From: JACMQX01 sp044225675
GTDB taxonomy: Bacteria; Pseudomonadota; Gammaproteobacteria; Burkholderiales; Burkholderiaceae_C
Direction of reading: 5' to 3'
Assembly: GCA_044225675.1 (NCBI GenBank)
Contig: JBGAIH010000012.1
Coordinates: 62,001 to 126,000 of the forward strand
Length of the DNA stretch: 64,000 nucleotides
Shown: in pieces, positions 1 through 8,125 of the stretch
Numbering within the stretch: the stretch's first letter is position 1
Layout of the letters: each line of letters begins with the position of its first letter
The notes under the pieces: model-generated
What the model saw: the letters and a program-made list of their open reading frames with translations, nothing else
Database searches by the model: none
Told to the model about the DNA's origin: nothing
Position numbers and translations under genes: made by a program

Positions 1-1194
1 ATGCATCGGCAGCTCCAGCTGCGCATGGATGCCGATGGCCAGCACGAACAGCACGAGCAGCGCGTCCAGCGGCGTCGCAACGCGCCGGATCTGGTTGCCA
101 AGCCACCACAGCACGCAGGCCGTCAGAAAGATGCCCGCAGGCCAGCCCATGTAGAGGAAGAAGTCGAGGAAGATGTTGTGGGCGTGCGAGAGCGAGCGGC
201 CAATGGTCTCCGGGTGGGTCTGCGCCACCGTCAGCTGCGCGACCAGCACCTGGCCCCAGCCGTAGCCGAACCACGGGCGCTGCAAGGTTGCGTCAAGCAG
301 CATGTTCCAGATCGCGGGTCGAGATTCGTGGCCGAATTTCTCGGCCATGTCGATCGATTCGCCGAGGTACCAGGCGTGGGCCAGTGGATCCATCACCTGG
401 TTGAGGAGGATGAAGTAGATGGCGAGAAATGCCAGCACCCACGGAAGATGCCGCACGCCAAACAGCCTGCGCCAGTAGATGGCGAATCCACCCAGCACCA
501 TCAATGTGAGCCACGAAGTGCGGGACTGCGCCATGGCCACGCCCACGAGAAGATACATGATCCAGGGCAACGCGATGCGACCTCGCAGGAAGCCGCGCAT
601 GCAGAGCCAGCTCACCGCCACCATGCCCCAGATGAGAAACGTCGCAAGCTGGTTGGGCTGACCGAGGTTCGCCTGGGCCCGGCGGTCTTGAGAGCCGGTG
701 AGGATCCAGATTCCGACCCCATAGTCCGACATGTCGAGCCACTGGATCAGCACCAGGGCGACGGAGAGCGTCGCCGCGATGGCAATGGCGACGAAGAGCC
801 CATCGATCAGCTCGGTCGGGTTGCGACGGGCCCAAGCCGCGCCTGTGAGCATCGCCAGCAGAAGTCCAAGGAGGTAGGCCGTGTTGGTCCAGGCCGTGCC
901 AGCCAGCAGAATGACGCCACCGGCCCACTGCAGAAGCGGCACAGGTACGAGAACGGCGATGAGGATGGTGATCGGATGCCAGGGGGTGCCGTCTCGGACG
1001 CTGAACATCACCACAAAGGCCGCCAGCATCAGGTTCATCGCGAGCCAGGCATCGCGATGAAAGGAACTCCAGGGAAGGTGGTAGTTGGGCAGCAGCCATG
1101 CGTAGGACATGGAGGCAGCGCCGGCCAGGAGCCAGAACGGGGAGACGAGGCGGTTGGGCCCGCGTTCGCTGAAAGTCTTGATGAATTGCCGCAT
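1..1194 (-). CDS. O-antigen ligase / PglL-like oligosaccharyltransferase (3' part beyond window)
   Basis: This is an open frame of 398 codons that starts at ATG 1194 and runs off the left edge, so the C-terminus is missing. The protein begins MRQFIKTFSERGPNRL and then has many hydrophobic segments, as in the Wzy/WaaL/PglL family of inner-membrane glycan polymerases and ligases. Late in the readable part comes a Trp/Gly-rich stretch (FGYGWGQ), then a His-containing periplasmic region (SHAHNIFLD), then HAQLELPMH at the edge, all typical of the Wzy_C region. It lies just downstream of pilA in the same direction. Pilin O-glycosylation ligases (PilO/PglL/TfpO) commonly sit beside their pilin gene, so I infer pilin glycosylation. 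O-antigen ligation remains possible. Family confidence is good; the substrate is inferred. Confidence 0.8.
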   Translation of the reverse strand, partial: MRQFIKTFSERGPNRLVSPFWLLAGAASMSYAWLLPNYHLPWSSFHRDAWLAMNLMLAAFVVMFSVRDGTPWHPITILIAVLVPVPLLQWAGGVILLAGTAWTNTAYLLGLLLAMLTGAAWARRNPTELIDGLFVAIAIAATLSVALVLIQWLDMSDYGVGIWILTGSQDRRAQANLGQPNQLATFLIWGMVAVSWLCMRGFLRGRIALPWIMYLLVGVAMAQSRTSWLTLMVLGGFAIYWRRLFGVRHLPWVLAFLAIYFILLNQVMDPLAHAWYLGESIDMAEKFGHESRPAIWNMLLDATLQRPWFGYGWGQVLVAQLTVAQTHPETIGRSLSHAHNIFLDFFLYMGWPAGIFLTACVLWWLGNQIRRVATPLDALLVLFVLAIGIHAQLELPMH

Positions 1195-1233
1195 GTAGAA
1201 CTTTGATTCGCAACCCGGATGATGCCTCAAATG

Positions 1234-1259
1234 AAAAAAGGCCCCTCGGGGCCTTTTTT
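1234..1259 (-). terminator. Rho-independent terminator after pilA
   Basis: A perfect inverted repeat has arms AAAAAAGGCCCC (1234-1245) and GGGGCCTTTTTT (1248-1259) with a two-base loop. It carries a T-run on either strand, so it can work in both directions. It lies 18 bases past the pilA stop and before the downstream ligase gene, which separates an abundant pilin transcript from that gene. Confidence 0.88.
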
Positions 1260-1277
1260 CAAGCAGAACCGGAGTTC

Positions 1278-1703
1278 TTACTTGCAGCTGGCGGGACGGT
1301 ACTTGGCAGCGATCGTGCCGCCGCAGGTCCAGTTCACCTGGCCGTTGGCAGCCATGGAGCCGCTCAGTTCGATGGTGCTGCCGGAGATGGAGGAATCGCC
1401 TTGGGCGGTCGCGGTCACCTTGCCGTTGGTGCTGTCGGTCTTGGCATACGCCACGCTGGCCACATACTTGGACGACTGCGACTGGATCGACAGGGACGCG
1501 GAATCCGGGAAGCCACCGCTGACCTGCACGGCTTCGGAGACGGCGGTGCGGCCCGACGAGGCGGCCAGCACGACTTCAGAGACCTTGGCGCGGACCGTGT
1601 AGTCCTGGTAGGCGGGCAGCGCGACGGCGGCCAGAATACCGATGATCGCGACGACGATCATCAGTTCGATCAGGGTAAAACCCTTTTGCATGGAACGCTT
1701 CAT
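1278..1703 (-). CDS. pilA: Type IV major pilin (PilA/PilE-like)
   Basis: A 141-residue prepilin. ATG 1703 was chosen because the upstream strand carries AAGGAG at proper spacing and the protein then begins MKRSMQKGFTLIELM, a classic type IV leader. PilD would cleave G|F after residue 8, leaving an N-methylated Phe and Glu at +5. The hydrophobic alpha-1 helix (VVAIIGILAAVALPAY) follows. Two Cys near the C-terminus (WTCGG and PASCK) can form the D-region disulfide. The length matches PilA/PilE pilins. It is followed by a strong terminator and preceded by a sigma-54-like promoter, so it is probably its own transcription unit. It lies just after the kinase-to-ATPase operon, which ends in a PilB/GspE-type ATPase. 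Confidence 0.93.
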   Translation of the reverse strand: MKRSMQKGFTLIELMIVVAIIGILAAVALPAYQDYTVRAKVSEVVLAASSGRTAVSEAVQVSGGFPDSASLSIQSQSSKYVASVAYAKTDSTNGKVTATAQGDSSISGSTIELSGSMAANGQVNWTCGGTIAAKYRPASCK

Positions 1704-1742
1704 GGATAACTCCTTGGGGGTTGAAAAAAAGCCAGGGAGTTC

Positions 1743-1758
1743 TGCAGCTTCCATGCCA
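1743..1758 (-). promoter_or_regulatory. Sigma-54 (-24/-12) promoter for pilA
   Basis: On the minus strand this reads TGGCATGGAAGCTGCA. It matches the consensus TGGCACGN4TTGCW except at two positions and keeps the GG-N10-GC core. It predicts a transcription start near 1732 and a short 5' UTR of about 28 bases containing the AAGGAG ribosome-binding site. PilR/sigma-54 control of pilA is well known in other proteobacteria. No pilSR genes are in this window. Confidence 0.6.
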
Positions 1759-1878
1759 GGGCGGTCTGGCGTCCGTACGCGGCTCAAATGCCGGTCACGG
1801 CGAGAAAATTAAACGTAAAGGGTTCGTTTCGGGAGGATCCATGCCGCCGGCACTGACATTTTTGTCCGTGCCGATGTG

Positions 1879-4302
1879 TCACTTAATGCAAACTGACCGG
1901 ACCTGCTTCAGGTCGGTCATGCCCATCATGATCTTTTCCATGCCGTCCATCTTCAGGGTACGCATGCCACTCTCGACGCAGGCGGCAAACAGCTCTGCAA
2001 CCCGGGCTCGTTCCTGGATGAGCTTCTTGGCGCGTTCGTCGGCGATGAGCAGTTCGTGCAGGCCGATCCGGCCCTTGTAGCCGGTCTTGTTGCATTTGTC
2101 GCAGCCCACGGCGCGGAAGAACTTGAGCTTGCCGTCCTGGCCGTAGTGATGCAGCCAGCTTTCGTAGAGCTTCTTGGCCTCGCCAGCGTAGTCAGCTTTC
2201 CAGGCGGTGGTGTGGCGCAGCTCTTCGGCGTATTCCGCCACGAAGGTCTTGATCTCCTCGCCGTCGGGCGTGTACTCCTCCTTGCAGTCGCACAGGCGCT
2301 TGGCCAGACGCTGGGCAAGAATGCCCAGCAGCGCGTCCGCAAAGTTGAAGGGGTCCATGCCCATGTCGAGCAGACGGGTGATGGACTCCGGCGCCGAGTT
2401 GGTGTGCAGCGTCGAGAACACCAGGTGGCCCGTGAGGGAGGCCTCGACGCCCATCGAGACGGTTTCCTTGTCGCGCGACTCGCCGACCATGATGATGTCC
2501 GGATCCGCACGGAGGAAGGCCCGCATCACGAGCGCGAAATCGATGCCCGCCTTCTTGTTGATCTGGACCTGGCGCAAACCCTTTTGCGTGATTTCGACAG
2601 GATCCTCGGCCGTCCAGATCTTGGTGTCGGGCGTGTTGAGGAACTTGAGGATGGAGTGCAGCGTGGTCGTCTTGCCCGAGCCGGTGGGGCCGCAGACGTA
2701 GAACAGTCCGTAGGGCTTGCTGACGGTCTTCTCGAGCCGCTCCCTGTTGTGCACGGTGAGGCCGAGCTTTTCGAGCGGAATGGGTTCGCCAGCCGCCAGG
2801 ATACGCATGACGACGTCCTCGACGCCGCCGGCCGAGGGAATGGTGGCAACCCGCAGTTCGATGTCGAGCGGCCCGAATTTCTTGAACTTGATCTTGCCGT
2901 CCTGCGGTTTGCGCTTTTCCGAGATGTCCAGGTCGCACATGATCTTCAGCCGCGTGACCATGGCCTGCCGGAAATGGGCCGGCACCTCGATGTAGGGCTG
3001 CAGCGAACCGTCGATGCGAAAGCGGATGCCGGTCTTGGCCTTGCCCGGCAGCGGCTCGATGTGGATGTCCGACACCTTCTGGTTGTACGCGTCGATGATG
3101 ACCTTGTTGACGAACTTGACGAGTTCGTTGTCGGCCGCGGCGGACTCGAGGGCGCTTTCGTCGCCGGAGCCGCCTTCGTCGTCCATCGGCGCGCTCAGGT
3201 CAGCCAGCAGTTCGTCGATGGAGCCGCCTTCGGCGCCCGCGCCGTAGAGCTGGCTCAGCGTTTCCTCGAATTCCGTCTGCGTCGTGACGCGGTACGCGAA
3301 CTTCGACATGCGCGGAAACACCTGGGGCACGATGCGCGAACCGCGCACGGCCTCCGGGTCGGTACACATGACCAGCAAGCCTTCGGGCGTGTCTTCCAGC
3401 GGAATCCAGCCCTGCTCTTCGAGGAAGTCACGCTTGAGCGCACCATGCAGCATCTCGGAGCGCAGGCGGCCGGTGTTGAAGGGCTCGTAGGGCACGCCGA
3501 AGAATTTGGCGAGCGACGGGCCGATCTGCGCAGGCCGGATCTGGTAGTCCGCCATCAGCAGGTGTTCGACGGAGCGCGATTCCTCGCGCGCCTTCTGGAC
3601 GCACTGCTGCAGTTCGTCGGCCGTCAGCACGCCGTCGGCGATCAGGCCGTCGTACTTGGTGGCCTTGCGCCGCTGGCTGTCGTTGGCCTTCTGCATGCGC
3701 TGGCGGATCGCGGTCGCAAGCGTCTTGCACAGCTGCGCGGCGCCTTCGATCTCCAGGTCGCCGAAGGGCTGGTCGCTCTTGTTGTTGATGACCTGGATGA
3801 CACCGTGGAGCGTCTGGCCGTCAAGGATCGGCACCACGAGCATCTGCTTGGTGCGGTAGCCCGAGCGCTTGTCGACTTCCTTGAGGAAGCTGAGCGTCGG
3901 GTGGATGCGCTTCAAGGCCTCGTCGTCGTAGACGTCGGCGATGTTGACCGGCTGCTTGCTCAGCGCCACATAGCCCGCGATGCTCTGCGCGCTGATGGGC
4001 AGCTTGAGGTCCTTGGCCGTGTTCAGTCCGGTCTTGAATTTGGAGATGATCGCGGTGCGATCCTCGTTCACTGCGTAGAGCGTCAGGCGGTCGGCATTGA
4101 ACAGCTTGCAGATGTCCTGGCTGGATTCCAGCATGATCTGGTCGATGTTCTCGGTCTCATGGATGCGCGTGCTGACCTGCTGGAGCTGCCGGTAGAAGAG
4201 GACTTCAAAGGTGACGCCCCGCTTCTCGGGCGGCAGCATCTGGGAATCGAAGAACGCCTGTTCGGAGTCGCGTTCGGTGGTCGGCTTGAGTACGGCATTC
4301 AT
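1879..4302 (-). CDS. GAF-MshEN-GspE/PilB-type secretion/pilus ATPase
   Basis: 807 residues, longer than usual PilB/GspE because of an added N-terminal domain. Domains: GAF at about 36-200 (NADRLTLYAV, LVVPILDGQTLHGVIQV), an MshEN/T2SSE-N region at about 220-355, then the hexameric ATPase. Motifs are Walker A GPTGSGKTT (538-546), Asp box TAEDPVE (564-570), Walker B DIIMVGE (602-608) and His box STLHTN (630-635). A zinc-binding tetracysteine follows (CDC at 671-673, later CDKC). The start overlaps the stop of the upstream gene as ATGA, so the two are translationally coupled. It should power assembly of a pilin-like fibre or a secretion pseudopilus from the cytoplasmic face. The GAF domain suggests gating by a small molecule such as a cyclic nucleotide, which is my inference. 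No pilC/gspF or secretin gene is nearby. Confidence 0.88.
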   Translation of the reverse strand: MNAVLKPTTERDSEQAFFDSQMLPPEKRGVTFEVLFYRQLQQVSTRIHETENIDQIMLESSQDICKLFNADRLTLYAVNEDRTAIISKFKTGLNTAKDLKLPISAQSIAGYVALSKQPVNIADVYDDEALKRIHPTLSFLKEVDKRSGYRTKQMLVVPILDGQTLHGVIQVINNKSDQPFGDLEIEGAAQLCKTLATAIRQRMQKANDSQRRKATKYDGLIADGVLTADELQQCVQKAREESRSVEHLLMADYQIRPAQIGPSLAKFFGVPYEPFNTGRLRSEMLHGALKRDFLEEQGWIPLEDTPEGLLVMCTDPEAVRGSRIVPQVFPRMSKFAYRVTTQTEFEETLSQLYGAGAEGGSIDELLADLSAPMDDEGGSGDESALESAAADNELVKFVNKVIIDAYNQKVSDIHIEPLPGKAKTGIRFRIDGSLQPYIEVPAHFRQAMVTRLKIMCDLDISEKRKPQDGKIKFKKFGPLDIELRVATIPSAGGVEDVVMRILAAGEPIPLEKLGLTVHNRERLEKTVSKPYGLFYVCGPTGSGKTTTLHSILKFLNTPDTKIWTAEDPVEITQKGLRQVQINKKAGIDFALVMRAFLRADPDIIMVGESRDKETVSMGVEASLTGHLVFSTLHTNSAPESITRLLDMGMDPFNFADALLGILAQRLAKRLCDCKEEYTPDGEEIKTFVAEYAEELRHTTAWKADYAGEAKKLYESWLHHYGQDGKLKFFRAVGCDKCNKTGYKGRIGLHELLIADERAKKLIQERARVAELFAACVESGMRTLKMDGMEKIMMGMTDLKQVRSVCIK

Positions 4303-5090
4303 AGTTCGAACTCCTGTCCCGCGCGCAGCCAGCGGATGTCGTGCGTGACGTTGGGGCCGAAGGGCTGGGTCTGGTCGAACCGCTGGATCTCGGCCATGAT
4401 CAGCTCGGTCTCGGCCGGCTTGGTGTGCGTGATGAAAATAGGGTAATTCTTGCCTTTGTCAATGCAGTCGAGCTCTTCGGCCAGTGCATTGGGTGACAGA
4501 TGCAGGCTGCGGCGGGCCAGATCCTTCTCGCGATTGCTGAACGCCGTCTCGATGACCAGCGCAGCCACCTGCATCTGATTGAGCCGGCGCCAGAACGCCG
4601 GGTTGCGCTCCGTGTCGCCCGTGAAAACCCAGTAGCCGTGGCCCGCCGTCACGGCGTAGCCGACCGCCGGCACGGTATGAACAGCCGGCAGGACCTCGAA
4701 CTCCTTGCCCTTGAGCTTGAGCGTCTGGCCGACACGGACCTCGGTGAAGCTCACGAACGGCGCCTGCGGTGTCGGGATGCGGCTGAAGTCCGGCCAGATG
4801 ACGTTGTTGAAGACATGCGCCTTGAGCGCGTCGATGGTGCCGGCCAGCGCATGGATGCGCAGGGGAGAGGTGCGCTGCGACGCGATCGCGTCGACCATGA
4901 GCGGCAAGGCGGCGACGTGGTCGAGGTGGGAGTGCGTGAGAAAGACGTCGTCGATGCGGCGCATCTCGTCCAGGGTCAGATCGCCGACGCCGGTGCCGGC
5001 GTCCACCAGGACCTCACCGTCGATCAGGAAGGACGTGGTTCGGCAGTCTCTGGCGATCGCACCGGAACAGCCCAACACACGCACTTTCAT
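4299..5090 (-). CDS. Metallo-beta-lactamase-fold hydrolase, putative class II cyclic-nucleotide phosphodiesterase
   Basis: 263 residues. It has the zinc-binding THSHLDH motif (52-58), a later His (PAVHTVPAVGY), FTGDT and ITHTKP, giving the full set of metal ligands of an MBL-fold phosphodiesterase or RNase-Z-like enzyme. The HxHLDH form and the size resemble class II 3',5'-cyclic-nucleotide phosphodiesterases (yeast PDE1, Vibrio CpdP). The neighbouring adenylate cyclase, only 9 bases away, supports a cAMP-degrading role. That role is inferred; another phosphodiester or ester substrate is possible. It overlaps the downstream ATPase gene by the ATGA tetranucleotide. There is no signal peptide, so it is cytoplasmic. 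Confidence 0.72.
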   Translation of the reverse strand: MKVRVLGCSGAIARDCRTTSFLIDGEVLVDAGTGVGDLTLDEMRRIDDVFLTHSHLDHVAALPLMVDAIASQRTSPLRIHALAGTIDALKAHVFNNVIWPDFSRIPTPQAPFVSFTEVRVGQTLKLKGKEFEVLPAVHTVPAVGYAVTAGHGYWVFTGDTERNPAFWRRLNQMQVAALVIETAFSNREKDLARRSLHLSPNALAEELDCIDKGKNYPIFITHTKPAETELIMAEIQRFDQTQPFGPNVTHDIRWLRAGQEFEL

Positions 5091-5099
5091 TGCCGCCCC

Positions 5100-7349
5100 T
5101 CATTTGGTTTCGAAATTGGTTGCGCCGTCCCATTCCGGGTCGAACGGCAGCAACCTCATCGAGGCTACCCGCTCCGAATAGAGCTGGTAAAGGTACTTTT
5201 TGGCGTTCATGCGCTGCAGGTTGAGCAGCTGGACATCGCACTGGTCCCAATCCTGGGCCCGGTAGGCCTTCAGGACGCTGGCCCACGCCTTCAGCTCGCC
5301 AGCATACTCCTTGTCGAGCCGGTCGAGCGGCGCCACCGGCCAGAAGATCGCAACGGCCTGCTCCTTGCCCTTCACGCGCACCTTGTCGAGCTCCTGCCAG
5401 GCAAAGTCGGAGGCCAGCTTGCGGGTGCTCTCGCTGACCACGATGTCCACGCCATAGACCTTGGACAGGCCTTCGAGCCGCGAGCCGAGGTTCACCGCAT
5501 CGCCGATCACGGTGTAGCTGCGCCGGATGTCGGAGCCCATGTCGCCGACGCACATGGTGCCGGTGTTCAGGCCGATGCCGATGCCGATTTCGGGCAGGCC
5601 CTTGGCGCGATGCTCCTCATTGATGCGGCGCACGGCATTGGCCATCTCCATCGACGTCTTGACGGCCAGCGAAGCGTGCTCGGGAATGTCCACGGGCGCG
5701 CCCCAGAAGGCCATCACGCAGTCGCCCATGTATTTGTCGATGGTGCCCCGGTTGGCGCGGATGATGTCGGTGAGCCGGCTGAACACCGCGTTGAGCAGCT
5801 CCTGCAACTGCGTCGGCCCCATCGTCTCGGACATCTTGGTGAAGCCGCGCATGTCGCAGAACATGACGGTCAGCTCCTTGTTGGTGGCCTTCATGCTGTA
5901 GCTGTCGGGGTCCTTGACCATCTCGTCGACCAGTTCCGGCGGTACATAGGTGCCGAACAGGTTGGCCAGCTCGCGCTTGGAGCGGCTCTCGACGAAGTAG
6001 CCGTAGCTCATGTTGAGGGCGAATGCGGTGAGCGCCATCACGAGCGAGGAGGCCAGCGGCAGCACGAGTCCGTAGCCGAGATACAGCCAGAAGTTCAGGC
6101 CCAGCAGCGCCGCAACGACCGCGCCGCTCAGCGCCACGGCCTTGGGCGCGGACAGCAGCGGCAGCGTGAGCGCGAGCGTCAGGCCGGCCAGGATGAGGAT
6201 GATGACCTCGTAGCCGACGGCATAGTCCGGCTTCACGAAGATCTTGCCGTCGAGCAGGCCGGAGATCACGTTGGCGTGCGTCTCCACGCCGGGATAGGTC
6301 TCGCCCACCGGGGTGACACGCAGGTCGAGCAGGCCGGGCGCGGTGGTGCCCAGCAGCACGATCTTGTCCTTGAGGCTGCCAGGCGGCAGGCGCTTGGCCA
6401 GGATATCGGCAGCGGAGATGTACTTGAACGAGCCGCCGGCCACGCCGCCGTTGCCGCGGAACGGCACCAGCGTCGCCACGCGATCGTCCACCGGAATGGC
6501 CAGCGTCTTGCCGCCCTGCCTGAGCAGGATGCTCTCCAGGCCCTGGTAGTTGCGGCTGAGGAATCGCTCCTGCGGAAAGCCCGGCTCGACCTGGGGCAGG
6601 CCCACGAGCATGCGGAACATCGCCATGGAAAGCGATTCGTAGTACTGGCCCTTGTATTCGGCGATCAGCGGCACCGAGCGCACCACGCCGTCGCCCTCGG
6701 TGATCGAGTTGAAGAAGCCCGCCATGGGCGCGGCCTTGGCCAGCTGCTCGAGATTGGAGCCGTAGCCATTCCAGCTGGTGAACTTGATCGGGCGGCCGTG
6801 CAGGCCGTCCTTTTGCATCACGGGCTGCGGCAGGACGCCCGTGGCACGGCCGTCGCGATCGCTGGTGAAGTAGTAGCCGAGCACCACAGGACGCTTCTCG
6901 AGCGACTTGGCGAATACCGCGTCATAGTCCAGCGCAGCCTGCATCTGCGTGATGCGCTCGCCAAAGCTGGCCTGGTCGCGCATTTCGTTCTGTGCCAGCT
7001 GGCGCAGGCGCTTGAGACCGGAGCTGTCGTCGGGCTCCGCAAACACCACGTCGAAGCCGAGGAGGGCCGCGTTCTGGCGGTCGAACATCTCGTCGACCAG
7101 TTCGCCCAGCCGGTTCCGGCCCCACGGCCAGCGCCCCACTTCGGCAAGGCTCTTCTCGTCGATGTCGACAATGACGATGCGCTCGTCCAGGGTGCGCGGC
7201 ATCGTGGCGCGCAGCCGCGCGTCGTAGATGATGTCGTCAAGGCGCTGGAGCACGCCGATGCGCAGCACGCCGCCCGCGTGGAGCAGCGCAAAGATCAGCG
7301 GAATCAGAGTGACCGCGATGCGAGGCCAGTGCTTGGCAATGGATTTCAT
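5100..7349 (-). CDS. CHASE2-domain class III adenylate/guanylate cyclase
   Basis: 749 residues. An N-terminal membrane anchor (about 11-28) leads into an extracytoplasmic CHASE2 sensor (about 35-375: IVIVDIDEKSL, GRWPWGR, GFDVVF). Three transmembrane helices follow (about 378-396, 405-425, 428-447), then a class III catalytic domain (about 485-665). Metal ligands are D499 (MFCDMRGF) and D543 (YMGDCVMAFWG). The substrate-specifying pair looks like K539 and T613, as in adenylate rather than guanylate cyclases, and N620/R624 (AVNLGSRLE) are the transition-state residues. All catalytic positions are present, so it should be active. ATG 7349 is 47 bases past the FHA gene. It shares its sensor type with the kinase at the head of the operon. 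Confidence 0.9.
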   Translation of the reverse strand: MKSIAKHWPRIAVTLIPLIFALLHAGGVLRIGVLQRLDDIIYDARLRATMPRTLDERIVIVDIDEKSLAEVGRWPWGRNRLGELVDEMFDRQNAALLGFDVVFAEPDDSSGLKRLRQLAQNEMRDQASFGERITQMQAALDYDAVFAKSLEKRPVVLGYYFTSDRDGRATGVLPQPVMQKDGLHGRPIKFTSWNGYGSNLEQLAKAAPMAGFFNSITEGDGVVRSVPLIAEYKGQYYESLSMAMFRMLVGLPQVEPGFPQERFLSRNYQGLESILLRQGGKTLAIPVDDRVATLVPFRGNGGVAGGSFKYISAADILAKRLPPGSLKDKIVLLGTTAPGLLDLRVTPVGETYPGVETHANVISGLLDGKIFVKPDYAVGYEVIILILAGLTLALTLPLLSAPKAVALSGAVVAALLGLNFWLYLGYGLVLPLASSLVMALTAFALNMSYGYFVESRSKRELANLFGTYVPPELVDEMVKDPDSYSMKATNKELTVMFCDMRGFTKMSETMGPTQLQELLNAVFSRLTDIIRANRGTIDKYMGDCVMAFWGAPVDIPEHASLAVKTSMEMANAVRRINEEHRAKGLPEIGIGIGLNTGTMCVGDMGSDIRRSYTVIGDAVNLGSRLEGLSKVYGVDIVVSESTRKLASDFAWQELDKVRVKGKEQAVAIFWPVAPLDRLDKEYAGELKAWASVLKAYRAQDWDQCDVQLLNLQRMNAKKYLYQLYSERVASMRLLPFDPEWDGATNFETK

Positions 7350-7396
7350 GAAGCCCCGAACCTCCGCAGCGTCATCGGGTCAGCCGAGGCCAACCG

Positions 7397-8074
7397 TCAA
7401 GTCTGCACAAACTGCATCTGCGTGCCGGCCAGTTCAAGCAGGTCACCGTTCTTGAGCGTCACAGGCTCGGCGCCGATCGGCGCCCCGTTGAGGGTCGGCT
7501 TGTTGGCCCCCTCGACATGAGCGACCACGAAGCCATGGGGACGCTTGGTGATGGCCGCCACGGCGACGCCGGGCTTGCCGATCGTGGTCACGACCTTGAC
7601 GAGCGGCACCTCGCGCCCGGCAGCCGCACCCGACAGCACCTTGATCGCAGCGTTCTGGCTGCCACCGGCGAGCATGTCGGCGGCCGGCGCGGCGGCAGCA
7701 GCAGCGGACGGAGCGGCAGCGGGCGGCGGCGTGAGCCCGGCGGCGCCGGCCTTGATGACCATGGTCTTCTCGAAGGTCGGCCCGGCCGCCTCGTTCATGT
7801 ACTTGATCTTGTACTTGCCGATCTCGACCGTGTCATTGTTCTGCAGCAACTGCTTCTTGACCGCCTTGCCGTTGATGTACGTGCCATTGGTGCTGTTGAG
7901 GTCTTCCAGGTAGACCTCGTTGCCCGTCATCTGCAGGACCGCGTGTTCGCCGCTGACCGCCAGGTTGTCGATCACGATGTCGTTGTAAGGCCGACGGCCC
8001 AGCGTCGTGCGGTCCTTGGTCAGCTGTACTTCCTTGATGACGACACCGTCGATCGATACGATCATTTTCGGCAT
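7397..8074 (-). CDS. FHA-domain phosphothreonine-binding protein
   Basis: 225 residues. A canonical FHA domain covers about 5-92 (GRRPYNDIVI, SGEH at 41-44, LNSTNGTYING at 59-69). R27, S41, H44 and N63 match the phosphothreonine-binding residues. A Pro/Ala linker follows, then a second FHA-like domain (about 142-224: TTIGKPG, GFVVAH, PTLNG) that lacks the SxxH motif and is probably degenerate. At 101-106, just after FHA1, is FEKTMV, which matches the repeated motifs in the kinase tail. It lies between the phosphatase and cyclase genes in the same operon. ATG 8074 has an AGGAG ribosome-binding site. Its likely job is to dock on phosphothreonines made by the co-encoded kinase and carry the signal to the cyclase or ATPase, which is inference. 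Confidence 0.9.
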   Translation of the reverse strand: MPKMIVSIDGVVIKEVQLTKDRTTLGRRPYNDIVIDNLAVSGEHAVLQMTGNEVYLEDLNSTNGTYINGKAVKKQLLQNNDTVEIGKYKIKYMNEAAGPTFEKTMVIKAGAAGLTPPPAAAPSAAAAAAPAADMLAGGSQNAAIKVLSGAAAGREVPLVKVVTTIGKPGVAVAAITKRPHGFVVAHVEGANKPTLNGAPIGAEPVTLKNGDLLELAGTQMQFVQT

Positions 8075-8125
8075 GGTCGACTCCTGTTCCTGTAGCTTGT
8101 ATTGGGAAAAATCATAGAACTAGTA

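Noticed and set aside
1..1206. Long plus-strand open frame (401 codons) at the left edge
   Set aside because: It is the antisense of the ligase gene. Its Arg/Gln/His-rich product has no domain, while the minus strand reads a clean multi-helix membrane protein.
4500..7520. 1006-codon plus-strand open frame
   Set aside because: Antisense to the cyclase and MBL genes. High G+C creates long opposite-strand frames; the composition (His/Arg/Gln-rich, no motif) is typical of such shadows. The same applies to 8360-11770 and 39393-42416.
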